A stretch of DNA of 64,000 nt from Lachnoclostridium sp. An138. GTDB lineage: Bacteria > Bacillota > Clostridia > Lachnospirales > Lachnospiraceae. Shown in pieces: positions 56,466-63,662 of the stretch. Position numbers and translations under genes: made by a program. Numbering within the stretch: the first letter of the stretch is position 1; each line of letters starts with the position of its first letter. Location: the NCBI RefSeq assembly GCF_002160765.1, contig NZ_NFLF01000003.1:124001-188000 (forward strand), written 5' to 3'. The notes below the pieces were generated by a model. It made no database searches, had not been told where the DNA came from, and saw nothing but the letters and a program-made list of their open reading frames with translations.

Positions 56466-57197
56466 TTATAGCAATGCTTTGTTTTTGTCCAGCATTTCCT
56501 GGATCTTCTGCTGGGTATAAGCGCCCAGGCGCTTTTTCTCCTCTCGGGTCAGCTCGTCAGGCATGATCGGCGTTCCGTATTCCAGAATCACATGACAGCG
56601 GCGGATAAACGGAATATGGTTTTCAAAGATTTCCGCCGAGTTGGTGATTGCCATGGGGATGATGGGACAGCCTGTCTTCTCCGCCATTTTCATGCTTCCT
56701 TCCTTAAAAGGCATCATGGTATCGGAACGGTTCCGGGTGCCTTCCGGAAAAATGCAGATGGAGATCCCATTTTTAATATATTCAATTCCCTGCAAAATCG
56801 TTTTTAATCCTGCCCGGATATCATCCCGGTCCAGAAACAGGCAGTAAAGGGCCTTCATCCAGTCCCGGAGCAGCGGGTAGCGCAGCATCTCGATCTTGGC
56901 GATATAGCCGGTGAGGCGCGGACAGCGGGCATAGGTCATGACCACGTCAAAATAGCTTCTGTGATTGCCCACGTACAGGACGGCCCTGTCCTTTGGAACG
57001 TTCTCTTCCCCGATGACCGTAAGCTTTACGCCGGTGGCGAACATGATGAGCTTAAAGGCAGCCTGTACCAGGCGGAGGCTGCTGTAATCCCTGGCCCGGC
57101 GGTTGATTTTTCCGATGACCCATTCGATCAGAAGCACCGGAATGCCCAGGATGAGATAGAGCAGAACGATCAGTACAATAATAATAAAACGAATCAT
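56466..57197 (-). CDS. plsC: Lysophospholipid acyltransferase (PlsC family)
   Basis: 243 residues; 1-acyl-glycerol-3-phosphate acyltransferase making phosphatidate. One N-terminal membrane helix, the HX4D catalytic motif in NHRSYFD, and FPEGTRNRS for glycerol-phosphate binding. 58 bp upstream of ddl on the same strand and 59 bp after malQ; likely one operon. Confidence 0.92.
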   Translation of the reverse strand: MIRFIIIVLIVLLYLILGIPVLLIEWVIGKINRRARDYSSLRLVQAAFKLIMFATGVKLTVIGEENVPKDRAVLYVGNHRSYFDVVMTYARCPRLTGYIAKIEMLRYPLLRDWMKALYCLFLDRDDIRAGLKTILQGIEYIKNGISICIFPEGTRNRSDTMMPFKEGSMKMAEKTGCPIIPMAITNSAEIFENHIPFIRRCHVILEYGTPIMPDELTREEKKRLGAYTQQKIQEMLDKNKALL

Positions 57198-57256
57198 AAT
57201 TTTCTCCTATGTTCAGCGCAGATGTGCCAGAGGCGCGCTGCCCCGGCATCCCGGCG

Positions 57257-58777
57257 CTATCTTCCAAACAGTTCCGTCATCTGGCGGAGTCCCTGTGCCA
57301 TGCCGGAATTCAGATCACCGTCACGGTAGCGCCAGGCCCAGTTGCCGTCCGCCACACCGGGAACATTCATACGGCCTTCCTCTCCCAGCTTCAGTACATC
57401 CTGAATCGGGAAGATGGCGTAGCGGGCGATGCTTCCCAGGCAGATGCGGATGAAATCCCAGCTGATGCTGGAAGCGTCTGTGTTCATGTAACGGCGCACC
57501 TTGTCGCGGGAATATTCGGAAGCGCTGTTGTACCAGCCGGCGGTCGTATTGTTGTCATGGGTGCCGGTGTAGCAGATGCAGTTACGGGTATTGAACTGGT
57601 GGGGAAGAAAGGTGCTTTCCCCGCCGTCGAAGGCAAACTGCAGCACACGCATGCCCGGGAAGCCAAGGGTATCCCGGAGCTTTTCTACCTCGGGCGTAAT
57701 CAGGCCCAGATCCTCCGCGAAAATCGGCAGGTCCTCGCCCAGCGCGTCATGAATGGCACGGAACAGTTCTTCTCCGGGACCTTTTTTCCACTCGCCGGAA
57801 ATGGCATTTTCCGCGTCCACGGGTACTTCCCAGTAAGCCTCAAAGCCGCGGAAGTGATCGACCCGCACATAATCAGCCTGCTCCAGCAGATGGCGGACAC
57901 GGGAGATCCACCAGCGGTAGCCTTCCTTTTTGTGGGCGGCCCAGTTGTAAAGGGGATTGCCCCATTTCTGGCCTGTGGCGCTGAAATAATCGGGCGGAAC
58001 GCCGGCTACGGCAGAAGGGTAGCCCTTTTCATTTACCTGAAAGAGTTCCCGGTTGGCCCAGACGTCCGCGCCGTCCGGAGATACAAAGATAGGAATATCG
58101 CCGATGATGGCGATTCCCCGGTCATTGGCGTATTTTTTCAGAGCTTCCCACTGGCTGTAGAAGCAGAACTGAAGGAAGGTGTGGTAAACCATCTCATCCT
58201 CCAGCTTCTCCGTCCAGAAAGCCCGGTTTTCTTCTGTCAGGTTGCGCAGGCTTTCCGGCCATTTGGTCCAGGGAAGTCCCTCCTGCTCCTCCTTCAGAGC
58301 CATGAAAAGGCTGTAATCGGACAGCCAGACTTCGTTCTTCGTACAGAACTCGTCATATTCCGCCTGCAGATCTTCATCTTCTGAGAGGCAGAACGCTTCA
58401 TAGGCCTTGCGGAACAGAGGATATTTGTACTCGCGCACTGCGTCATAGTCCACATGAACGGGATCAAAGCCGGGAATTTCCCGCAGGTCTTCTTCCCTGA
58501 GAAGTCCCCGCGCTTTCAGAAGCTCCGGGCTGATAAGAAGCGGTTCTCCCGCAAAAACAGAAAAGCCCTGATAGGGCGAATTTCCATGTGAGGTGATGGG
58601 GTTCAGCGGAAGAATCTGCCACAGATGCTGTCCGGCCGCCTCCAGGAAATCAATAAAATCATAAGCCCCTTTTCCGAAATCTCCGATTCCGTAGGGAGAC
58701 GGAAAGGAAGTGGGGTGTACCAGGATGCCGCTGTATCTGTAATTGACAGAATCATCGGCCGATGTTTTCAAACGCAT
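57257..58777 (-). CDS. malQ: 4-alpha-glucanotransferase (amylomaltase, GH77)
   Basis: 506 residues; disproportionates maltodextrins. VRVDHFRGFEAYWEVP holds the nucleophile Asp, FAEDLG the acid/base Glu and TGTHDNNT the third carboxylate. N-terminal GILVHPTSFPSPYGIGD is typical. Together with the two amylases and the importer it completes a cytoplasmic maltodextrin route, though the genes are scattered. Confidence 0.96.
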   Translation of the reverse strand: MRLKTSADDSVNYRYSGILVHPTSFPSPYGIGDFGKGAYDFIDFLEAAGQHLWQILPLNPITSHGNSPYQGFSVFAGEPLLISPELLKARGLLREEDLREIPGFDPVHVDYDAVREYKYPLFRKAYEAFCLSEDEDLQAEYDEFCTKNEVWLSDYSLFMALKEEQEGLPWTKWPESLRNLTEENRAFWTEKLEDEMVYHTFLQFCFYSQWEALKKYANDRGIAIIGDIPIFVSPDGADVWANRELFQVNEKGYPSAVAGVPPDYFSATGQKWGNPLYNWAAHKKEGYRWWISRVRHLLEQADYVRVDHFRGFEAYWEVPVDAENAISGEWKKGPGEELFRAIHDALGEDLPIFAEDLGLITPEVEKLRDTLGFPGMRVLQFAFDGGESTFLPHQFNTRNCICYTGTHDNNTTAGWYNSASEYSRDKVRRYMNTDASSISWDFIRICLGSIARYAIFPIQDVLKLGEEGRMNVPGVADGNWAWRYRDGDLNSGMAQGLRQMTELFGR

Positions 58778-58849
58778 ACTGCTCCCTCCTTGAGGGCGGA
58801 TTTCTTCTGTAAGTACGGCCGGTTCCGGCGCGCGCTTCCGCCTTAAGTT

Positions 58850-58878
58850 ATTATAATAAAGTCAGATACAAAAAACAA
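58850..58878 (-). promoter_or_regulatory. Promoter of the malQ-plsC-ddl-murF cluster
   Basis: On minus: TTGTTT, 17-bp spacer, TATAAT (plus 58850-58855), 73 bp before malQ. Confidence 0.75.
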
Positions 58879-58956
58879 GGATCAGAGGAGCATTTTCCCG
58901 AAATGAAATCCATAGATATAGATCAAGCAGAGTAAAGGAGCGTAAAGGAATCACAG

Positions 58957-59358
58957 ATGTGGAAAAGGGTATTTCTGATCGGAACCATCCTGCTTTTTCT
59001 GTCAGGATGCAGCGTCCAGACCAATCAGACAGAAAAACTGCGGGATCTGGAATATACGATTGCGGAGGATAAGGAGCTTCCGGAGGAGCTGAAGGGAATT
59101 CTGGAAGAAAAGAAAACGGAGAGCTTTAAGCTTACCTATGAGGCGGATGACAGCCTCTATCTCTGTATCGGCTACGGAGAACAGGCCACAGGCGGTTACA
59201 GCATTTCCGTAAATGAGCTGTATCTCTCTGAAAACGCCATTTATTTTGACACCAATCTGATAGGCCCCGACCCTTCTGAGACAGTGGCTGAGACGGTGAG
59301 CTGCCCCTATCTTGTGGTAAAGACCGAATATCTGGATAAACCTGTGGTATTTCAGTGA
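58957..59358 (+). CDS. PrcB-like lipoprotein
   Basis: 133 residues with lipobox LFLSGC (Cys at residue 18). The C-terminal GYGEQATGGYSISVNELYLS and the closing SCPYLVVKTEYLDKPV match the PrcB C-terminal domain, seen in a subunit that stabilises the dentilisin protease of Treponema and in many Clostridia of unknown role. Probably outside the membrane. Precedes the LysM/DUF3794 gene by 46 bp. Confidence 0.75.
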   Translation: MWKRVFLIGTILLFLSGCSVQTNQTEKLRDLEYTIAEDKELPEELKGILEEKKTESFKLTYEADDSLYLCIGYGEQATGGYSISVNELYLSENAIYFDTNLIGPDPSETVAETVSCPYLVVKTEYLDKPVVFQ

Positions 59359-59404
59359 GAAAGCGCATAGATTGATAGAGAAAAAAAGAAAGCAGGTGTG
59401 TGTT

Positions 59405-60976
59405 GTGGAGCTTGTCCGCAAAACCATTCATATGATCCGGCAGAAGGGGAAAGCCGTCAGCCAGATGACGCTGGATGACGATTACAATATTCCGGAAACC
59501 ATGCCGGATGCAGGTATGATAGTGCAGGAAAAAGGGAAAATCGACATTGAGGAGATTAAGGCGGAAAACGGACGGGTGCTGCTCCGCGGCGCGCTGAAAT
59601 TTTTCATTCTGTATATGGATGACGCCGAGGAGAGCAGCTTACATAGCGTAAAAGGACAGATTCCCTTTGAGGAAACCATGAATGTGGAGTCGGCAGGCGA
59701 CGGGGACAGTCTGAAGCTGGACTGGATGCTGGAAGATATCTCGGCAGTGCTGATCAATTCCCGGAAGTTTGGGATTAAGACAGTGGCCACGCTGGAGCTG
59801 TCTGTGGAAGAACTGAGAGATGAGGAAGTGCCTGTGGCTGTGGAAGGAACGGAAGGAATAAAGATGAAGACCTGTCCCATGTCCGCGGCCGCCCTGGCAG
59901 TCCGGAAGAGGGATACCAGCCGGATCAAGGACGAGATAATTCTCCCTGCCAATAAGCCGAACATCCGCCAGATCATCTGGCAGGACACCGTCATGCAGGG
60001 AACAGAGCTCCGTCTGGCCGAAGGCGAAGTAGTGATAAAAGGCGAACTGGTCGTCTTTATACTGTACGAGGGAGAAGAGGAGGAGGGAAAAGCAAGCTGG
60101 CTGGAACAGATTCTGCCCTTTAACAGCCGGGTGGACGTGAATGGCTGCCAGGAGGGCATGGTCGGCAGCCTGAAGCTGGAGCTGGCCGGCGCGGATCTGG
60201 AAATCAAGCCGGATTACGACGGAGAACTGCGGGTCATCAACATAGACGCAGTCCTGGAGCTGGATATCCGAATCTACCAGGAAGAAAAGCTGGATATGAT
60301 CTGCGATCTGTACCATCCCGGCATGGAGCTCATTCCCACAGTGTCTCCCGTCTCCTATGAAAGCCTTCTTGTGAGCAACGCGTCTAAATGCCGTGTCTCA
60401 GAGCGGCTGAAGACCGGCGGCCAGGAACCCTCAATTCTCCAGCTCTGCCACGGCAGCGGGGAGGTCAAGATAGACGACTGTACTGTTACGGAAGAAGGAA
60501 TCCTGGTGGAAGGAGCCGTGCAGGTTCAGATTCTCTATGTGACCTCCGATGACAGCCATCCCATGCTGTGCCTGAAGGGCCTCATTCCCTTTGAGCACCA
60601 GATTGAGGCGCCGGGAATCGGGCGTGACAGCGTCTATTACCTGAACGCCTGGCTGGAGCAGCTTTCCGTGGATATGGTCAGTAGCGGAGAACTGGAGGTC
60701 AAAGCAGTAATCCAGGTTCATGCTCTCGTCTTCGCCCGGAGAAATCTCAGCTGTATCACAGAGATCACGGAAAGTCCTCTCGATCTGGACGCAGTCAAGG
60801 TGCTTCCAGGCTTCCTGCTCTATGTGGCCCAGCCCTCGGATACGCTCTGGGACGTGGCCAAGGCGTACCGGACCACGACGGAACGGATCTGCGAGCTGAA
60901 CGGTCTGGCATCGGAGGACCTCAGGCCGGGCCAGAAACTGATACTGGTGAAGGAGATGGGGAGAGGGAACCTATAG
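59405..60976 (+). CDS. DUF3794 (SPOCS) and LysM protein, spore-coat type
   Basis: 523 residues. Two to three DUF3794 beta domains fill residues 1-465, and a LysM domain ends the protein (VAQPSDTLWDVAKAYRTTTE), fitting attachment to spore cortex peptidoglycan. The arrangement resembles SpoVID/SafA-like coat assembly proteins of endospore formers. GTG 59405 is preferred to TTG 59372 because it gives MELVRKTIHM, the usual start, and has AGCAGG upstream. It is the best evidence in the window that the organism makes spores. Confidence 0.85.
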   Translation: MELVRKTIHMIRQKGKAVSQMTLDDDYNIPETMPDAGMIVQEKGKIDIEEIKAENGRVLLRGALKFFILYMDDAEESSLHSVKGQIPFEETMNVESAGDGDSLKLDWMLEDISAVLINSRKFGIKTVATLELSVEELRDEEVPVAVEGTEGIKMKTCPMSAAALAVRKRDTSRIKDEIILPANKPNIRQIIWQDTVMQGTELRLAEGEVVIKGELVVFILYEGEEEEGKASWLEQILPFNSRVDVNGCQEGMVGSLKLELAGADLEIKPDYDGELRVINIDAVLELDIRIYQEEKLDMICDLYHPGMELIPTVSPVSYESLLVSNASKCRVSERLKTGGQEPSILQLCHGSGEVKIDDCTVTEEGILVEGAVQVQILYVTSDDSHPMLCLKGLIPFEHQIEAPGIGRDSVYYLNAWLEQLSVDMVSSGELEVKAVIQVHALVFARRNLSCITEITESPLDLDAVKVLPGFLLYVAQPSDTLWDVAKAYRTTTERICELNGLASEDLRPGQKLILVKEMGRGNL

Positions 60977-61595
60977 GAAAAAGAGAGCAGGGTGGTGAAA
61001 CGGAGCTGGATGACCGGCTGATGGCTGCTGTTTTTGGATATATACGGCGCTTTCCTGTTCTGATGTCCAAAAATAATGTTCTCATGGATGGATATTGCTT
61101 TTCTGTCCCGAGATCAGCTACGGATTGTACATATGGAGAAAAAACAGCCTGCCATGTCCATAATTAATCCAATTGTTGGATATATGCAATATATTTTCCT
61201 GTATATGTAAAATCGGAGTGCTGCATAAACGGATCTCCGGGAAATTCCTGCTGTTTCACGCAGAAATTGGATGGCAGGCACATTTTTCTTTGCATATATC
61301 CAAACACTAGCCTAAACCGTAGCCTGCGATGAGCCCTATAACAGCCAGCCCCGTAAGTGCCATGGTAATTTGCTTTCTGCTCATCCCCTTGCCTGCTGCG
61401 TGATTGTTTTGAGTAATTCAATGATGCCGTCAAGTGCAGGCTTGTGTCCTTTTTATGGGTTAAAGTATTGATTTTTCAAGGTTCATCACACCAAACGATG
61501 TGGGAAGCTTAAGTACATGAGAACAGGGGTATATAAGCATATTAATGATATAAGGATATGAGAATATATCTGCGTAAAAGGCGATTGTGTGAAAG
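60977..61595. other. Gene-poor region with short repeats
   Basis: No supported protein of normal size. It holds TTGGATATAT (61034-61043), the inverted pair TTGGATATATGCAA (61176-61189)/TTGCATATATCCAA (61290-61303), and a possible 25-codon frame on minus. A short plus frame from 61021 reads 48 codons without a ribosome site. The region looks like decayed accessory DNA. Confidence 0.5.
61307..61384 (-). CDS. Possible 25-residue membrane peptide
   Basis: On minus, ATG 61384 preceded by AAGGGG (very close) encodes MSRKQITMALTGLAVIGLIA then GYGLG and a TAG stop. It is one short hydrophobic helix after a basic start. The spacing to the purine run is poor and there is no comparison, so it may be chance. 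Its stop lies four bases outside the 61290-61303 repeat. Confidence 0.25.
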   Translation of the reverse strand: MSRKQITMALTGLAVIGLIAGYGLG

Positions 61596-61639
61596 CAGGG
61601 CTGCTGTCCGGACGGATATTCCGTCCGGCGGCAGCCCTG
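61596..61639. terminator. Strong GC hairpin
   Basis: CAGGGCTGCTGTCCGGACGG pairs with CCGTCCGGCGGCAGCCCTG around a short centre (61596-61639, a few G-U pairs). Only weak T runs follow on either strand. There is no gene directly upstream on either side. Confidence 0.5.
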
Positions 61640-61804
61640 AATTTGTTATGCTGCAAGAGTTTTTGTATGTTCAGGTTTCTTTTTGCTGCTTTGCTTAAAA
61701 TATCGGTCATATGCTCTATTTACAGAGCTATTTTCGTTGATTATACGATCTATAATTTTAAAGGATAAATACGTGGAAAACGTACATACAGGAGAGGCAG
61801 AAAG

Positions 61805-61837
61805 AAAAAACAGATACGCGGGCGTCCACGTATCTGT
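61805..61837 (-). terminator. Orphan intrinsic terminator facing the invertible promoter
   Basis: ACAGATACG (61810-61818) and CGTATCTGT (61829-61837) form a perfect 9-bp stem with a 10-nt loop. On minus it ends in TTTTTTCTTT; on plus there is no T run directly after. No minus-strand gene lies upstream; the only promoter in line is at 61887-61915. Confidence 0.8.
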
Positions 61838-61856
61838 CTGTATTTTCAGGTGTGTT

Positions 61857-61878
61857 TTTTCACAGAGTTCAATACTCT
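61857..61878 (-). repeat. Left inverted repeat of the putative switch
   Basis: Reverse complement of 63474-63495 with one mismatch in 22 nt; the shared core is AGAGTATTGAACTCTG. The core is itself a dyad, AGAGT and ACTCT around a 5-bp asymmetric centre, the layout of a tyrosine recombinase crossover site. Confidence 0.8.
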
Positions 61879-61886
61879 ATGAGCCT

Positions 61887-61915
61887 ATTCTAGCACTGAT
61901 TTTTAGAGAATACAA
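61887..61915 (-). promoter_or_regulatory. Outward promoter at the left end of the invertible segment
   Basis: On minus: TTGTAT (plus 61910-61915), 17-bp spacer, TAGAAT (plus 61887-61892). The start point would fall near 61880, beside the inverted repeat, so the promoter stays whole after inversion. In this orientation it points into the terminator at 61805-61837. Confidence 0.65.
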
Positions 61916-62040
61916 GCGTTAATTTGGAAGATTATGCAATTTTTACAGGAGGTTAACAGAGGTTTTTAACAACAGATTTCAGACTTGAAGGGGGGATGGG
62001 AAAAACAGGAAAATAAACGAAGAGACTGCCGGCTTTATCG

Positions 62041-62059
62041 CCGTCAGGAAATCCGTCAG
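62041..62059 (+). repeat. CCGTCAG pair, left side
   Basis: CCGTCAG at 62041-62047 and 62053-62059, and an inverted CTGACG at 62087-62092. A similar pair occurs at 63406-63425 near the other end. Possible arm-binding sites of the recombinase. Confidence 0.35.
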
Positions 62060-62140
62060 AGCGTGGAGTGAAATCGGAAAATTTTCTGACGATTATAATA
62101 AAAAAGGCGTCATCCAGCCAGAAGGAGGTAAAAGCAATAC

Positions 62141-63328
62141 ATGAGCAAAAAGGGTGAAAACATTTACAAAAGAAAAGATGGCCGCTGGGAAGCACGCTAT
62201 ATCAAAGGGTATTCCCCGGAGGGCAGAGCGCGCTACGGTTACTGCTATGGCAGAACCTATCATGAAGCGAAAAACAAGGCCGGACAGGCCAGAGCTGCTC
62301 TTCTGCACCATCAGCCATTGCCCGGAAGGGACAGAAAGAAAAGGTTTGCGGTCTGCTGTGACGAGTGGCTTCAGCTGAAGCGGAGCAGTATTCGGGAATC
62401 TACTTATGTAAAGTATGAAACCATCATAGAGAAACACATCAAACCCGGACTGGGAGGCTGCTTCACAGATATGATCTCAGAGCTTCTGGTGGAGCAGTTC
62501 AGCTACGAACTGCTTCGCAGAGAAAGGCTGGCGCCCAAAACCGTCCGAGACATCCTGTCGCTGCTCCGCTCTATCTTAAAGTATACGGAAAGACAGTTCC
62601 CCTCCATGCAGCCGGTCAACGTCATTTATCCCAGGGAAAACAGGAAGGAGATGCGGGTCCTCTCCCCGGAAGAACAGCGCCGTTTTACAGAATATCTGCT
62701 GCAGGATATGGACAGCTGCAGGTTCGGCATGCTGCTGGCTCTGATGACAGGCTTGAGAGTCGGAGAGATCTGCGCCCTGCGCTGGTCGGACATCTCTCTT
62801 TCTCGTCAGACACTCTGCGTCCGCCGGAGCATGCAGAGGCTGAAGAATATGGAAAATGCGGGGAAGCCAGGACATGCAGAAATCCCAGAGAGCGCGGGAA
62901 AGACAGAGTGCACAAATGAAGCAGGAAGCGCAGAAGGCAGAAAAACAAAGATTTTGATCAGTGTACCCAAGAGCAGCACCTCCGTCCGCGTCATTCCGCT
63001 GAACGGAGAGATGACAGAGCTCTGCCGGAAATGGAAGCCTCTGAACCCGGAGGCCTATGTGCTGACCGGGGAGGAAAAGCGGTATATGGAGCCCCGCGCT
63101 CTGCAGTACCGGATAGGACGCTGCACGAAAAGCTGCGGGCTGGAAGGCGTACATTTTCACACGCTCCGGCACAGCTTTGCCACCCGCTGCGTAGAGGCAG
63201 GTTTTGAAATCAAGAGCCTGTCGGAGATCCTGGGACATTCCAGCCCCCGGATCACACTGGAGCGGTACGTGCATTCCTCTCTGGATCTGAAGCGGGAAAA
63301 TATGGACAAGCTGACGCTCATGGGATGA
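62141..63328 (+). CDS. Tyrosine recombinase/integrase
   Basis: 395 residues with the three-part layout of Tn916-type integrases: an N-terminal arm-binding domain (YKRKDGRWEARYIKGYSPEG), a SAM-like core-binding domain (about residues 68-165) and the catalytic domain with R206 (TGLRVGE), H340 and R343 (HTLRH), H366 (GHSS) and the nucleophile Y376 (LERYVHSS). A Gly/Ala/Glu-rich insert of about 35 residues lies near residues 235-270. GAAGGAGG precedes ATG 62141. No excisionase, relaxase or other mobile-element gene is nearby, and the gene sits between inverted repeats, so it is more likely a DNA invertase-type switch than an element integrase. Confidence 0.92.
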   Translation: MSKKGENIYKRKDGRWEARYIKGYSPEGRARYGYCYGRTYHEAKNKAGQARAALLHHQPLPGRDRKKRFAVCCDEWLQLKRSSIRESTYVKYETIIEKHIKPGLGGCFTDMISELLVEQFSYELLRRERLAPKTVRDILSLLRSILKYTERQFPSMQPVNVIYPRENRKEMRVLSPEEQRRFTEYLLQDMDSCRFGMLLALMTGLRVGEICALRWSDISLSRQTLCVRRSMQRLKNMENAGKPGHAEIPESAGKTECTNEAGSAEGRKTKILISVPKSSTSVRVIPLNGEMTELCRKWKPLNPEAYVLTGEEKRYMEPRALQYRIGRCTKSCGLEGVHFHTLRHSFATRCVEAGFEIKSLSEILGHSSPRITLERYVHSSLDLKRENMDKLTLMG

Positions 63329-63662
63329 CAGCGGGCTCACAGGCTGCGCGGTTTTGCCGGAAGCGCCGGGACACATACGCGGATTCAAAGCCCGGGAAAT
63401 TAACGCCGTCAGAATCAGCCGTCACAGGCGCCGGCAGTCTTTCTTTTCTCAGGGAAAAACCTTATTTTCTCTCAGAGTATTGAACTCTGCGAAAAGCGTT
63501 TGGCGGCATCATATCGAAGACGGCGGTTTAGCGATAGGATTGCCCGAAATGCGGGAAAACATACCGGCAAAACGGATGGAAACGGGAGAAAATCCAGATT
63601 CCGGAGGGCCGGCATGAAAAGCAGGGATGGCCGGACGCAAACACGAATAAGGAGGTATTGAG
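63329..63662. other. Region between recombinase and surface protein gene
   Basis: 334 bp without a gene. It has the right CCGTCA repeats (63406-63412, 63419-63424), the right inverted repeat (63474-63495) and a future leader of about 170 nt with a CCGGC/GGCCGG-type hairpin before the ribosome site. No convincing plus-strand promoter was found, which fits an OFF state. Confidence 0.6.
63474..63495 (+). repeat. Right inverted repeat of the putative switch
   Basis: AGAGTATTGAACTCTG followed by CGAAAA; the left copy has T in place of the first C. Here the dyad extends to CAGAGT/ACTCTG around ATTGA. Confidence 0.8.

Larger units (their letters stand above)
61879..63473. other. Putative invertible segment carrying its own recombinase
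   Basis: 1,595 bp between inverted repeats. It contains one gene, the tyrosine recombinase, and an outward-facing promoter at its left end. Inverting it would move that promoter to the right end, reading into the gene at 63663. The segment and repeats are seen directly; inversion is inferred from comparable invertible promoters in gut bacteria. Confidence 0.65.

Noticed and set aside
61164-61433. 89-codon frame on minus in the gene-poor region
   Set aside because: No ribosome site or motif; it covers the inverted repeat pair and overlaps the better supported 25-codon frame.
61683-61922. 79-codon frame on plus over the left inverted repeat
   Set aside because: No ribosome site, runs through the terminator hairpin and repeat, and composition is not protein-like.
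61857-63495. Conjugative transposon or prophage end marked by the integrase
   Set aside because: No excisionase, relaxase, coupling protein, phage gene or tRNA target is present, and the flanking repeats are inverted, not direct as attachment sites of an integrated element would be.
63496-63662. Possible cyclic-di-GMP riboswitch in the leader of the surface protein gene (GGACGCAAAC near the ribosome site)
   Set aside because: The fragment resembles the GGGACGCAAAGCC strand of c-di-GMP-I aptamers, but the tetraloop receptor, GAAA loop and pairing partners are not present in order.
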